DNA of 64,000 nt from Alysiella crassa DSM 2578 (GTDB lineage Bacteria; Pseudomonadota; Gammaproteobacteria; Burkholderiales; Neisseriaceae): NCBI RefSeq assembly GCF_000745955.1, contig NZ_JQKH01000004.1:1-64000 (forward strand), in the 5' to 3' direction. The position numbers and the translations under genes are program-made. Under the pieces are notes generated by a model, which was given only the letters and a program-made list of their open reading frames with translations, was not told the DNA's origin and ran no database searches. Of this stretch, positions 1-9,094 are shown piece after piece. Each line of letters starts with the position of its first letter. Position 1 is the stretch's first letter.

Positions 1-2
1 AA

Positions 3-305
3 ATTGAAATGCTGTTTAGCTGCCTGAAAAAACGCGGTTTTGACTTGGAAGCCACGCACATGACTGACCCTGTTAAAATGGAAAAGTTGTTTGCGATTCT
101 GGCAGTTACATTGGCTTGGGCTTATGTCATTGGGCGTTGGCAACATGCGCTTAATCCAATTAAGCCTAAATCTCATGAACGTTTATCGCAAGGTATTTTT
201 CGTGTTGGTTTAGAGCAGCTTGCCAAAGCTGCCATGTTGATGATGGCAACTTTGGACTATTTTTCAAACCCAAAACAGGTCGTCCGATTTTTTGTCGTGT
301 ACTGA
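3..305 (+). CDS. IS4-like transposase, C-terminal end (partial at window edge)
   Basis: Only the C-terminal part is in the window; the reading frame is open from base 3. The visible protein begins IEMLFSCLKKRGF. This fits the Y-(2)-R-(3)-E-(6)-K signature of IS4-type DDE transposases, so the Glu at bases 6-8 would be the third catalytic acid and the Lys nine codons on the conserved basic residue. About 90 residues follow. The gene ends in FFVVY plus TGA, and the codons for VVY and the stop lie inside the sequence TGTCGTGTACTGAAAGG. That sequence is the terminus of the DUS-capped palindromic repeats found across the window. It therefore probably marks the right end of the insertion sequence. 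Family assignment rests on the motif only. Confidence 0.7.
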   Translation: MEMLFSCLKKRGFDLEATHMTDPVKMEKLFAILAVTLAWAYVIGRWQHALNPIKPKSHERLSQGIFRVGLEQLAKAAMLMMATLDYFSNPKQVVRFFVVY

Positions 306-318
306 AAGGCTGCCTGAA
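291..318. repeat. Right end of insertion sequence, shared with palindromic repeat family
   Basis: The stretch TTTGTCGTGTACTGAAAGG followed by a DUS is the complement of the left end of the repeats at 13704, 38350, 41854 and 44433. It lies on the last codons of the transposase fragment, where the terminal repeat of an IS is expected. Confidence 0.6.
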
Positions 319-319
319 A

Positions 320-1258
320 TTATTTTGTCAATGATTGCCAAATTTCTTGGGCGGTATCATCGGATAAAGTGTAAAAATAGAAATAATCTTCATGTATTTC
401 AATATGTTTTAAATGATTGATAGATGGATTGTCTTGTTTCCATAAAAGCCATTCGCCAAGTGAACGGTTATTTTTCTGCGCCCTCCATTTTTCCAATTGC
501 TGCTTGGCTGATGGCGTGAGATGCAAAATGATGATGTGAACGGGCATCTCTTCCATGTCTTTGGCTGCGCTACCAAAAACGGTTTTTGCGGTTTCCTGTT
601 GCCATTCAATTTTTGAAAAATCATTGTTTTTTAATATGAAATTATCATGGATAAACAAATTGACAGACGGTGGCGTGGGCGCACTTTTTTGGTACATCAC
701 CATTTCATCATGTGCCAATTTTGCCCCAAATGGCTTTTCAACCACTTCATGAATTGTCACTTTTTTCTGCAAACGCGAAACCAAGTCATTGAGTTCAGAA
801 TACATAACGCCTGTCATTTGAATTTTTCCACCTGCAATGGGTTCGTTGATGCGTGGCGCAGAAATAATATTCTGTCCCAATGTATCTACCAATGCCAGCA
901 TTTTCCCTTTGTGCTGTTGGGTTATGCGATGAAACAAAGCGCGACCGTTTGGGTTCAAGTGAATATTAATGGTGGGGATATTGATATCCGAATCAAAACC
1001 TGCGTATATTTTTTTAATATGAAGTTGATTCATCAACGGTTTTTTCTTAATAATATGGGGAATATTTTGTTCGTGTGTTTGATGATTGGTAAAAGTGTAT
1101 GACTGATAATGAACACGTTGTTTTTTCGGTACAATATCGGGATTGGTCGCCACGATGCCGATTCTCACATTTTCATTTACTTGGGCGGTTTGGGCATGCA
1201 CGAGTGTGGTTGCACCAAAGAAAAACAGAAATAGGGATTTTTTCAATAAATTTAACAT
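320..1258 (-). CDS. Secreted protein with SecD P1-head-like domain
   Basis: The protein has 312 residues with a clear N-terminal signal peptide (hydrophobic core LFLFFFGATTLVHA, cleavage probably after residue 22-23) and no further membrane segment, so it is predicted to be periplasmic. Residues about 90-155 resemble the periplasmic P1 head of SecD: an INIHLNPNGRALF strand-helix start, then GKMLALVDTLGQNIISAPRI, then the glycine-containing IAGGKIQMTG. Full SecD would have six transmembrane helices, which are absent. The last 110 residues contain a weaker similar pattern (HLTPSAKQQLEKW). Function is unknown; isolated P1-head domains are known from other secreted proteins. It lies downstream of der on the same strand, separated by an inverted DUS pair. 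Confidence 0.6.
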   Translation of the reverse strand: MLNLLKKSLFLFFFGATTLVHAQTAQVNENVRIGIVATNPDIVPKKQRVHYQSYTFTNHQTHEQNIPHIIKKKPLMNQLHIKKIYAGFDSDINIPTINIHLNPNGRALFHRITQQHKGKMLALVDTLGQNIISAPRINEPIAGGKIQMTGVMYSELNDLVSRLQKKVTIHEVVEKPFGAKLAHDEMVMYQKSAPTPPSVNLFIHDNFILKNNDFSKIEWQQETAKTVFGSAAKDMEEMPVHIIILHLTPSAKQQLEKWRAQKNNRSLGEWLLWKQDNPSINHLKHIEIHEDYFYFYTLSDDTAQEIWQSLTK

Positions 1259-1280
1259 GATATTTTGCCGTTTTATCTGT

Positions 1281-1325
1281 TTCAGGCAGCCTGAAAACGA
1301 AAAAATCTTTTCAGGCTGCCTGAAT
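1281..1325 (-). terminator. Inverted DUS pair, likely terminator of der
   Basis: Two DUS copies in opposite orientation (1281-1296 and 1308-1325) can form a strong stem between the der stop codon and the next gene. Paired DUS commonly serve as intrinsic terminators in Neisseriaceae. Confidence 0.55.
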
Positions 1326-1337
1326 TGTTATTTTCAC

Positions 1338-2807
1338 TTATTTCTGATGTGATTTCTTACTGGAAACTTGCCGTTTCTTCGTTTTGCCACCGCTATTGCG
1401 CGCTTTTTCGTCTTTGCGACCTTCGCGTTTGGCAATGCGGTTACTCAAACTCACACGTCTCAACGGTTTGTTTTTCGTTTCTTTTGCCGTTTCTTCATAC
1501 GGATTTTCGCTCACATTATACTGAATCCGCAACGGCGTTCCCTGTAAATTGAATGCCTTACGGAAAGTCTGCGTCAGGTAGCGCGTGTAGCTGTCGCCAA
1601 TCGCGTGCAAAGAATTGCCGTGTATCACAATCACAGGCGGATTGCTGCCGCCTTGGTGGGCATAGCGCATTTTCGGGCGCACCAAACCTGCGCGTGGCGG
1701 TTGTTGGCGTTCCACAGCCGTTTGCAAAACGCGCGTGATTTTGGGCGTGGGCATTTTGATGAACGCGGCATCGTAGGCAGCCTGAATGCTTTCAAACAAG
1801 CCGTCAATGCCTTTTTCTTTGAGCGCGGAAATGTAATGAAATTTTGCAAAATCAAGGAAATACAGTTTACGCGCGATGTCGCGTTTGATGTCGTTGCGGC
1901 GTTCTTCGGAAATGCCGTCCCACTTGTTCACGGCAACCACCAAGGCGCGTCCTGCTTCCAGCGCGAAACCTGCGATGGTTGCGTCTTGGTCGGCAATGTC
2001 CTGTTGCGCGTCCAGCACCAGCACGGCAACATTGGCGGCTTCAATCGCTTGCATGGCTTTAATCACGGAGAATTTTTCCACCGCTTCATCTACTTTGCCG
2101 CGTCTGCGTACGCCAGCCGTGTCAATAATCGTGAACGGCTTGTTTTCGCGTTCAAAATCAATGTGTATGCTGTCGCGGGTCGTGCCTGCCATGTCAAAGG
2201 CAATCACGCGCTCTTCGCCCAAAATTGCGTTTACCAAGGTGGATTTGCCCACATTGGGGCGACCGATAATGGCGAAAGTGGGGTGGTGGTTTTCAGGCTG
2301 CTCGTCTTCCGCTTCGGGGAATTTTTCCAACACATCTTCAATCAAATGGTAAACGCCATCGCCATGCGCCCCTGAAATCACATGGGGTTCGCCCAAAGCC
2401 AATTCGTAAAATTCAGCTGCCAAAACGGGGCGGTTGCCGCCTTCGCCTTTATTGACCGCCAAAAACACGGGGCGCGGACTTTGGCGCAAGCGGTCGGCGA
2501 TGATTTTGTCTTGTGGGGTCAAGCCAGTGCGCGCGTCCACCAGAAAAATCACGGCATCGGCTTCGTCAATGGCTTGCAGAGTTTGTTTTGCCATTTCGTG
2601 CAAAATGCCGCTATCCACCACAGGCTCAAAACCGCCTGTGTCCACCACCAGATAGGGTTTGCTGCCGACACGTCCGTGTCCATAATGGCGGTCGCGCGTC
2701 AAACCGGGTAAGTCGTGCACGAGGGCGTCTTTGGTGCGCGTTAAGCGGTTGAATAAGGTGGATTTGCCGACATTGGGTCTGCCAACTAGGGCGATGGTTG
2801 GTTTCAT
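1338..2807 (-). CDS. der: Ribosome biogenesis GTPase Der (EngA)
   Basis: This is an essential double GTPase acting in late assembly of the 50S subunit. Two tandem G domains are visible: GRPNVGKST at residues 8-16 and again near residue 183, with [10 protein letters not shown] as G3 of the second domain and NKWD as its G4. A KH-like domain follows (residues about 350-440). The tail is strongly basic (many Lys/Arg, residues 440-489), as in other beta-proteobacterial Der proteins, though a little longer. The start [16 protein letters not shown] is the family's usual one. It appears to be transcribed alone, with DUS-containing spacers on both sides. Confidence 0.97.
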   Translation of the reverse strand: MKPTIALVGRPNVGKSTLFNRLTRTKDALVHDLPGLTRDRHYGHGRVGSKPYLVVDTGGFEPVVDSGILHEMAKQTLQAIDEADAVIFLVDARTGLTPQDKIIADRLRQSPRPVFLAVNKGEGGNRPVLAAEFYELALGEPHVISGAHGDGVYHLIEDVLEKFPEAEDEQPENHHPTFAIIGRPNVGKSTLVNAILGEERVIAFDMAGTTRDSIHIDFERENKPFTIIDTAGVRRRGKVDEAVEKFSVIKAMQAIEAANVAVLVLDAQQDIADQDATIAGFALEAGRALVVAVNKWDGISEERRNDIKRDIARKLYFLDFAKFHYISALKEKGIDGLFESIQAAYDAAFIKMPTPKITRVLQTAVERQQPPRAGLVRPKMRYAHQGGSNPPVIVIHGNSLHAIGDSYTRYLTQTFRKAFNLQGTPLRIQYNVSENPYEETAKETKNKPLRRVSLSNRIAKREGRKDEKARNSGGKTKKRQVSSKKSHQK

Positions 2808-2993
2808 GTTTTTGCTTTCTCTGTTTCAGGCTGCCTGAAAATATTTTTGGCAGCAAGCAGGTGTATTTTTCAATACACAGGGTTAATCAATTGAGCTAAA
2901 GTATTATTATCGCACACTTTCACATTTCAGGCTGCCTGAAATCGGCGTAAAAGCAAAGGCAGCCTGAAAACCATTTCAGACTGCCTATTTCTA

Positions 2994-4418
2994 TTATTCG
3001 CCAATAAAACTTGCTTTTTCTTTTAATTCACGCGTTTCATTGGGTGCTTTATCAGGGAAATAAGTGAATGTAAATTCAATCGGGTGGCTGCCTTTACGCG
3101 CATATTCGGGTTGCGTGGCGACTTGCACCGTAATCATCTCGCTGCCACCACCTTGTACCAGAGTACCGTTTTCAGGCTGCCCTGTTAAACGAATGTCTTT
3201 TAAACCAGAAACGCTGACTTTTACACGTTGTGGGTGTTCACTGGCATTGGTAAAGCGCAGGCGGTAAGTGTTTTCCAGCAAACCTTGCTTATTGGTACGC
3301 GCCATTACCGCGCGGTCTTTCATCACGTCCACATTCAGCGTATCGCGCGTAAACGCAAATGCGAACAAACCGACCGCCGCCAACACCAAAGCTGTTGTGT
3401 AAATCATCACTTTCGGGCGTGCCAAGCGTTTTTTGATGTCCGTGTCTGTGTAATCTTTGTTTAACACGCCTTCGGTGGTGTAACGAATCAAGCCACGCGG
3501 ATAATTCATCTTATCCATAATCTCATTACACGCGTCAATACACGCCGCGCAGCCAATACATTGATATTGCAAGCCATCACGAATATCAATCCCAGTCGGG
3601 CAAACCTGCACACACGCCATACAATTAATGCAATCGCCCAAAGGTTTGTCTTCGGGTTTTGCGTTTTTCTTACGCGCCCCACGCGGTTCGCCACGCGCCG
3701 CGTCATACGAAATAATCAAAGTGTCATGGTCAAACATCGCACTTTGGAAACGCGCATACGGACACATATGCAAACACACTTGTTCACGCATAATATGCCC
3801 AAACAACCACGTTACCAAACCATACACAAACGCCGTTCCCAACGCCACATTGCCCGCCGTGCCTTGAAAAATATCAGGCACAAATTGACGAATCGGCGTA
3901 AACCAGCCCGCAAACGTAATCCCCGTCCACGCTGCCACCACAAAAATCAGCAAATATTTGGTTAATTTAATGCGAATTTTGCGTGCATTCCAAGGTTCTT
4001 TGTCTAATTTCAAACGCTTATTGCGGTCGCCTTCCACCAAATGGTCTATCCAAAGCATGATTTCCGTGTAAACCGTTTGCGGACAAGAATAGCCACACCA
4101 CAAACGCCCCGCAATCGTCGTCCACCAAAACAAACCAAACGCCGAAATCATCATCAAGCCCGTTAGCAACAGCAAATCATTCGCCATCAACACCAGCCCA
4201 AAAATATAAAAATGCCGCCCCATCAAATCAAACCACACCGCCTGACGGTCGTCCCACATCAGCCACGGCATGCCATAGAAAAACAATTGCGTGGCGATAA
4301 TCATGAAAATCCGAATATTGGCGTATTTGCCATCGGCTTTTTTGGGGTGAATGCGCTCGGCTTTTTTGTATAGATGGACAACTTGTTCTTTAGATTGCGG
4401 TTTATTGGTTTCGGACAT
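2994..4418 (-). CDS. ccoG: Cytochrome c oxidase accessory protein CcoG
   Basis: This membrane iron-sulfur protein (FixG/RdxA family, 474 residues) is involved in copper handling for assembly of cbb3-type cytochrome oxidase. The N-terminal half holds several transmembrane helices and the polyferredoxin-like WCGYSCPQTV segment. Two [4Fe-4S] motifs follow, CINCMACVQVCP and CIGCAACIDAC. After another membrane helix there is a C-terminal periplasmic Ig-like domain (VKVSVSGLKDIRLTG region). The ATG is preceded by an AAGGAA ribosome site. The ccoNOP genes are not in the window. Confidence 0.95.
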   Translation of the reverse strand: MSETNKPQSKEQVVHLYKKAERIHPKKADGKYANIRIFMIIATQLFFYGMPWLMWDDRQAVWFDLMGRHFYIFGLVLMANDLLLLTGLMMISAFGLFWWTTIAGRLWCGYSCPQTVYTEIMLWIDHLVEGDRNKRLKLDKEPWNARKIRIKLTKYLLIFVVAAWTGITFAGWFTPIRQFVPDIFQGTAGNVALGTAFVYGLVTWLFGHIMREQVCLHMCPYARFQSAMFDHDTLIISYDAARGEPRGARKKNAKPEDKPLGDCINCMACVQVCPTGIDIRDGLQYQCIGCAACIDACNEIMDKMNYPRGLIRYTTEGVLNKDYTDTDIKKRLARPKVMIYTTALVLAAVGLFAFAFTRDTLNVDVMKDRAVMARTNKQGLLENTYRLRFTNASEHPQRVKVSVSGLKDIRLTGQPENGTLVQGGGSEMITVQVATQPEYARKGSHPIEFTFTYFPDKAPNETRELKEKASFIGE

Positions 4419-4775
4419 GGTTTGTGTTCCTTAATTATTGATTATGGCTTTGCAGGCTGCCTGAAAAGCATTTTGGGCTAATTATAGCAAATTTTAATAC
4501 AAAATATCCGTCAAAACGCTCAATAATTGGTGTTTTGATTTTTCAGGCAGTCTGAAAGTTTTGTTAATGAGATAATAAAATTATCTATAATTAACAATAT
4601 TTTATATTTTAATTCGTTTGCCATCATTCAATGCAAACAACAACACGCCATAAAAAAAGTTGAGAATGATGTAAACTTTGTTAAAATAAGCTTTATTTTT
4701 ATCCCTGCAAAATCTGTCTATTTGTTGCAGGCAGCCTGCAATTTTTTAATCTCTTTCATTATTAAAGGAAAAATC
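4419..4775. other. Divergent intergenic region between ccoG and ndk
   Basis: No gene is seen in these 357 bases. They are AT-rich and hold one DUS (4450-4464), one degenerate DUS (4543-4556) and a small palindrome, TTGCAGGCAGCCTGCAA, near 4725-4741. A candidate ndk promoter lies at 4660-4687. Confidence 0.6.
4660..4687 (+). promoter_or_regulatory. Candidate sigma-70 promoter for ndk
   Basis: TTGAGA (4660-4665), a 16-base spacer and TAAAAT (4682-4687) stand about 90 bases before the ndk start. The match is fair to both consensus boxes. Confidence 0.4.
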
Positions 4776-5210
4776 ATGGCGATTGAACGCACCATTTCTA
4801 TTGTAAAACCTGACGCTGTAGGCAAAAACGTGATTGGCAAAATCTACGACCGCTTTGAAAGCAATGGCTTGAAAATTGTTGCCGCGAAAATGAAACACTT
4901 GTCTCGCGCCGAAGCCGAAGGTTTCTACGCCGTTCACAAAGAACGCCCATTTTTCGGTGAATTGGTAGAATTCATGACCAGTGGTCCTGTGATGATTCAA
5001 GTGTTGGAAGGCGAAAACGCCGTTGCCAAAAACCGCGAAATCATGGGCGCAACCAATCCAGCCAACGCAGACGTAGGCACCATTCGCAAAGATTTTGCCG
5101 ACAGCGTAGGCGAAAATGCCGTTCACGGCTCTGACAGCGCGGAAAACGCGGCGATTGAAATTGCTTATTTCTTTGCAGCTACGGAAATTTGCCCACGCAC
5201 TAGGGGGTAA
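4776..5210 (+). CDS. ndk: Nucleoside diphosphate kinase
   Basis: It transfers the gamma-phosphate from ATP to nucleoside diphosphates through a phospho-histidine. The 144-residue protein has the usual start [17 protein letters not shown] and the active-site histidine in NAVHGSDS. The C-terminus ICPRTRG is slightly longer than usual. The ATG at 4776 was chosen over an upstream in-frame start because AAAGGAA (4764-4770) sits directly before it and the family begins at M-A-I-E-R-T. The stop codon is one base from the next start, and the last codons (TAGGGGGTAA) supply that gene's ribosome site, so the two are probably translationally coupled. Confidence 0.97.
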   Translation: MAIERTISIVKPDAVGKNVIGKIYDRFESNGLKIVAAKMKHLSRAEAEGFYAVHKERPFFGELVEFMTSGPVMIQVLEGENAVAKNREIMGATNPANADVGTIRKDFADSVGENAVHGSDSAENAAIEIAYFFAATEICPRTRG

Positions 5211-5211
5211 T

Positions 5212-6009
5212 ATGAAACCACTATTTCAGATGATGGCTTTGGCTTGCGCGGTGGCGTTGAGCGCGTGTGGCGACAATGCCCAAACCGCCCCAAATGCCGC
5301 TACCGCCCCCGCCCCTGCCGCAGGAAAAGTGTATAAAGTGGTGAGCGAAAGCGTGAAACCACCTTTGATAACTTATGTGGAAGGCAAGCCAACTGGTTTT
5401 GAATACGATGTTTTGCAAGCGATTGCGGCGAAACAAGGCATTGTGTTTGAATACCAAACCGTTCCCATGCGCGAGCATTTGTTAGCCACCATTCAGCAGG
5501 GTAAAGCAGACGTGGCAATCGGTGCGATTACCATTACCGATGATCGTAAGCAACAAGTGGATTTTTCAGACCCCATCTTGAATTACACCACCGCCGTATT
5601 GGTAACAAAAGACTTAGCAGGAGCAAAAAGTTTTGCAGAATTACGTGGTAAACGAGTGGCTTCACGCAAGGGCACAATTTATGAGCAAATGGCATTGAAT
5701 GAATTGGCAGACGAAAAAGGCGATAATATCCGTTACTACGATACCGCTTGGCTGCAAGTTAAAAGTGTATTAAATGGCATGGAGGAAATCGTATTGGGCG
5801 ACAGCCATATTCTGGAATATTATGTTCAGCAACACGGTAAAGACAATGTGGCATTTGTGCAAGGCATGACTTTCCCCCAAGACAATTATGGTTTTGCCGT
5901 GAAAAAAGGCGACACCGAGTTGCAAAAACAACTCAATGATGGCTTGGCGGCAATTAAAGCCGATGGCACTTATGGTAAAATTTACCAAACTTATTGGCAT
6001 AAAAAATAA
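5212..6009 (+). CDS. Polar amino-acid ABC transporter substrate-binding lipoprotein
   Basis: This 265-residue periplasmic binding protein belongs to family 3 (SBP_bac_3). It has a lipoprotein signal with lipobox LSAC (Cys 19), a short Ala/Pro-rich linker, then the two-lobe domain. Family signatures include GFEYDVLQAIAAKQG and DVAIGAITITDDR. The ATG at 5212 is used because it starts the signal peptide and is preceded by AGGGGG. No permease or ATPase is adjacent. The transporter genes at 13.9-15.4 kb and a second binding protein at 19.8 kb are the nearest candidates for partners. The ligand cannot be read from the sequence. Confidence 0.88.
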   Translation: MKPLFQMMALACAVALSACGDNAQTAPNAATAPAPAAGKVYKVVSESVKPPLITYVEGKPTGFEYDVLQAIAAKQGIVFEYQTVPMREHLLATIQQGKADVAIGAITITDDRKQQVDFSDPILNYTTAVLVTKDLAGAKSFAELRGKRVASRKGTIYEQMALNELADEKGDNIRYYDTAWLQVKSVLNGMEEIVLGDSHILEYYVQQHGKDNVAFVQGMTFPQDNYGFAVKKGDTELQKQLNDGLAAIKADGTYGKIYQTYWHKK

Positions 6010-6010
6010 G

Positions 6011-6049
6011 TTTCAGGCTGCCTTATTTTTAAATTTAGGCAGCCTGAAA
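6011..6049 (+). terminator. Inverted DUS pair after binding-protein gene
   Basis: TTTCAGGCTGCCT (6011-6023) pairs perfectly with AGGCAGCCTGAAA (6037-6049), directly after the stop codon. It is a likely terminator. Confidence 0.55.
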
Positions 6050-6102
6050 AAATAATTGTTATAAAATATTATCTTTAAATTATCTGAAAACACATTCACA
6101 CA

Positions 6103-7194
6103 ATGAAAACCAATCTGCTCAACTACGACCTCGCCCAATTAACCGACCATTTCGCGCAAATGGGCGAAAAACCCTTTCGCGCCAAGCAAGTCATGCGCTG
6201 GATACACCAAAGTGGAGCAGAAAATTTTGAACAAATGACCGATTTGGCAAAATCACTTCGCGCCAAATTGGAGCAACAAGCCGTTGTTGGCATTCCCGAT
6301 TTGATGGCGGCGCAAGAATCCAAAGACGGCACACGCAAATGGCTGTTGGACGTTGGCACAGGCAATGGCGTGGAAACCGTGTTCATTCCCGAAACCGAAC
6401 GCGGCACTTTGTGCATTTCATCACAAGTGGGCTGCGCCTTGGAATGCACCTTTTGCAGCACGGGGCGACAAGGTTTCAATCGCAATTTATCGGCAGCAGA
6501 AATCATTGGGCAACTGTGGTGGGCAAACAAGGCTTTGGGCGTTACCCCCAAAAATGAGCGCGTGATTTCCAATGTGGTGATGATGGGCATGGGCGAACCG
6601 CTTGCCAATTACGACAATGTCGTTACCGCCCTTTCCATTATGCTGGACGACCACGGTTACGGCTTGTCGCGCCGCCGCGTTACCGTTTCCACATCGGGCA
6701 TGGTGCCACAAATGGACAGATTGAAAGAAGACATGCCCGTTGCGCTCGCCGTGTCTTTGCATGCGAGCAACGATAAAGTGCGCAATGAAATCATTCCCTT
6801 AAACAAAAAATATCCGCTCAAAGAATTGATGGCAGCCTGCAACCGCTATTTGGCAAAAGCCCCACGCGATTTTGTTACCTTTGAATATGTGATGTTGGAC
6901 GGCGTGAACGACAAACCCGAACACGCGCGTGAATTGATTGATTTGGTGAAAGACACGCCGTGCAAATTCAATTTGATTCCGTTTAATCCATTCCCTAATT
7001 CGGGTTATGAGCGTTCTACGAATAAAAACATCAATATTTTCAAAGAAATTTTGATGGAAGCGGATTTGGTTACCACAGTACGCAAAACGCGCGGCGATGA
7101 TATTGACGCAGCCTGCGGTCAATTGGCGGGACAAGTTCAGGACAAAACCAAACGTCAGGCAAAATGGCAACAAATTTATTTGGAGACAAAATAA
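6103..7194 (+). CDS. rlmN: 23S rRNA/tRNA adenine-C2 methyltransferase RlmN
   Basis: This radical-SAM enzyme methylates A2503 of 23S rRNA and A37 of some tRNAs. It has 363 residues. The radical-SAM cluster motif is CALECTFC (CxxxCxxC). The [11 protein letters not shown] motif and the C-terminal catalytic cysteine region ([12 protein letters not shown]) are present. Its TAA stop overlaps the ATG of the pilW-like gene by one base (TAATG), a coupled arrangement also typical of Neisseria. Confidence 0.97.
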   Translation: MKTNLLNYDLAQLTDHFAQMGEKPFRAKQVMRWIHQSGAENFEQMTDLAKSLRAKLEQQAVVGIPDLMAAQESKDGTRKWLLDVGTGNGVETVFIPETERGTLCISSQVGCALECTFCSTGRQGFNRNLSAAEIIGQLWWANKALGVTPKNERVISNVVMMGMGEPLANYDNVVTALSIMLDDHGYGLSRRRVTVSTSGMVPQMDRLKEDMPVALAVSLHASNDKVRNEIIPLNKKYPLKELMAACNRYLAKAPRDFVTFEYVMLDGVNDKPEHARELIDLVKDTPCKFNLIPFNPFPNSGYERSTNKNINIFKEILMEADLVTTVRKTRGDDIDAACGQLAGQVQDKTKRQAKWQQIYLETK

Positions 7195-8042
7195 TGCTGA
7201 ATAATAAATGGTTAATATTGTTTACGCTTTCAGGCTGCCTGATGTTGGGTGGGTGCGTGGCGGACAAGAAAAACAGTTCGTCTTCCACATACGAGCCAGC
7301 CAAATTGCGCGGTCAAACCAAAAAAGAGCAGCGCGAAGAAGCCACGCGCATTAAAACAGAATTGGCGGTGGCGTATATGACCAGCGGTAATTACCGTCTT
7401 GCCACCAAAACCATAGACGAAACGCTGAAAGAAAACGATAAATACGATTTGGCATGGCTGGTGCGCGCGCAAATTTATCAACATTTGAAAGTGTATGATA
7501 AAGCAGAAGAAAGTTTTCAACGCGCTTTGAAATTAAACCCAGCAGGTGCGGAAATCAACAATAATTACGGCTGGTTTTTGTGCGGCGTGATGAATCGCCC
7601 CAATGACGCGATTGCCTATTTTAATAAAGCGATTGCCGACCCGACTTATCCCACCCCCGAGGTGGCGTATTTGAACAAGGGCATTTGCCACGCGAAAATG
7701 CAGCAATTTAATTTGGCAGATGAGTATTTTGAACGAGCTTTGCGTATGAATGAGCAATTTATACCTGTGTTTAAAGAGAGGGCGCGGGCATTTTTGTTGG
7801 CAGACAATATTAAGGAAGCCGACCGCTTGTTCCGCCAATATCAAAGTATGGTGGACAGACTCAATGCCGATGATTTGCTATTGGGTTGGAAAATCGCCAA
7901 ACATCAAGGTTTAACGCAGGCTGCCTCGGAATATCAGGCGCAATTATTAACGCATTATCCCTATTCTGATGAATTGAAAGCGATTAAATCGGGCGATTTT
8001 GATGGCGAATTTGGCAATGCGCCTACCGATGAAACAGAATAA
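7194..8042 (+). CDS. pilW: Type IV pilus biogenesis lipoprotein PilW/PilF
   Basis: This 282-residue outer-membrane pilotin carries tetratricopeptide repeats and helps assemble or stabilise the PilQ secretin and pilus fibres. The lipobox is LGGC (Cys 21). A DUS lies inside the signal-peptide codons and encodes the Ser-Gly-Cys-Leu just before the lipobox. TPR helices run from about residue 50 to 230, with NNYGWFLC and AYLNKGICHAKM typical. The start is the ATG overlapping the rlmN stop; the longer frame has no ribosome site. Type IV pili drive DNA uptake, in keeping with the DUS-rich genome. Confidence 0.9.
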   Translation: MLNNKWLILFTLSGCLMLGGCVADKKNSSSSTYEPAKLRGQTKKEQREEATRIKTELAVAYMTSGNYRLATKTIDETLKENDKYDLAWLVRAQIYQHLKVYDKAEESFQRALKLNPAGAEINNNYGWFLCGVMNRPNDAIAYFNKAIADPTYPTPEVAYLNKGICHAKMQQFNLADEYFERALRMNEQFIPVFKERARAFLLADNIKEADRLFRQYQSMVDRLNADDLLLGWKIAKHQGLTQAASEYQAQLLTHYPYSDELKAIKSGDFDGEFGNAPTDETE

Positions 8043-8062
8043 TATTTTACAGGAAAATCAAT

Positions 8063-8968
8063 ATGATAAATAATTTACTGGAAACCAATGACACACCACT
8101 CAATGATTTGTCTGGCAACAGCAATGAATTGGGCGCGGAATTACGCCATTTGCGTGAACAAAAAGGTTTGACGATTAAGGAAGTGGCTGACCGTTTGAAA
8201 TTGCCCACGCGCCAAATTGAAGCTTTGGAAAATGGTTTGTATGATGGGCTGCCTGAACCTGTGTTTATTCGCGGCTTTTTGCGCAGCTATGGGCGATTTT
8301 TGGACATGGACGAAACGCGTTTGTCGGGCTATCTTGACCGCATTGCGCCACCAAGCACCAAGCCACGCAGCAGCGAAACGCAGCATGATTTGAATTTTGC
8401 CAATTCTGCCGTGAAAAAATCAGCCCCCAAATGGATTTGGGGTGTGGTGGCGGTGGCGATTATTGGTGTGGGCGTGTATTTCTGGCAAGCTAAATCCAAT
8501 GCGGAAAATGAAGCACAGGAAAATGTGTCCACCATTCCCGTTGATAATCAGGAAGTGGCACCGCCGAATTTGAATGCAGACAATATGATTGTGCGTCCCA
8601 TGAATCCAAGCGACACGGCTACCGAAACCGCCGTTGCCAGCACGGTTATGCAGCAAAACAATCAAACGCTGACGCAAACTCCGTCTACTCCTGTCGCGCC
8701 TGTAACGGCGGTGGCGGGCGAATTGGTGATTAGCAATAAACACCGCACCATGCTGACGGTTACTGATGTGCATGGCAAAGTGTTGTTGAACAAAATTGTG
8801 CCTGCGGCGAGCGAACACCGTTTCAAAGAAGGTGCGCCGTTTGAAGTACGCATGGGCTATGCGGAAGGGGCAACGGCTACGTTTGCAGGTCAGCCGATTG
8901 ATTTGAACGCGCAGCAAAAAGAGGGGCAATCTGTGGCGTTTACCGCAGGGGCTGCGCCGAAACCTTAA
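8063..8968 (+). CDS. rodZ: RodZ-like cytoskeletal membrane protein
   Basis: The 301-residue bitopic protein has an N-terminal helix-turn-helix domain (residues about 26-90, LRHLREQKGLTIKEVADRL) that in RodZ contacts MreB. A single transmembrane helix (WIWGVVAVAIIGVGVYF, residues about 122-138), a low-complexity Ala/Thr/Pro/Gln linker and a C-terminal DUF4115 beta domain (residues about 215-295) follow. The gene starts 20 bases after pilW behind AGGAAAA, and the order pilW-rodZ-ispG is common in this family. In some proteobacteria such proteins also affect pilus production. Confidence 0.85.
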   Translation: MINNLLETNDTPLNDLSGNSNELGAELRHLREQKGLTIKEVADRLKLPTRQIEALENGLYDGLPEPVFIRGFLRSYGRFLDMDETRLSGYLDRIAPPSTKPRSSETQHDLNFANSAVKKSAPKWIWGVVAVAIIGVGVYFWQAKSNAENEAQENVSTIPVDNQEVAPPNLNADNMIVRPMNPSDTATETAVASTVMQQNNQTLTQTPSTPVAPVTAVAGELVISNKHRTMLTVTDVHGKVLLNKIVPAASEHRFKEGAPFEVRMGYAEGATATFAGQPIDLNAQQKEGQSVAFTAGAAPKP

Positions 8969-8981
8969 TTGTGAAGCGTGT

Positions 8982-9017
8982 TTTCAGGCAGCCTTATTGT
9001 TTTCAGGCTGCCTGAAA
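8982..9017 (+). terminator. Inverted DUS pair after rodZ
   Basis: TTTCAGGCAGCC (8982-8993) and GGCTGCCTGAAA (9006-9017) form a stem between rodZ and ispG. A third DUS follows at about 9064-9078, just before the ispG ribosome site. Confidence 0.45.
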
Positions 9018-9094
9018 TATTTTATTATTTTTAATTTTATGAAATGAAATGGCTGCCGTATTTTTCAGGCTGCCTGAAGATTAGGAACATCATC

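Noticed and set aside
2862-2879. Small hairpin GTGTATT/AATACAC upstream of der
   Set aside because: AT-rich and short, without a T-run in a useful place; no evidence for a function.
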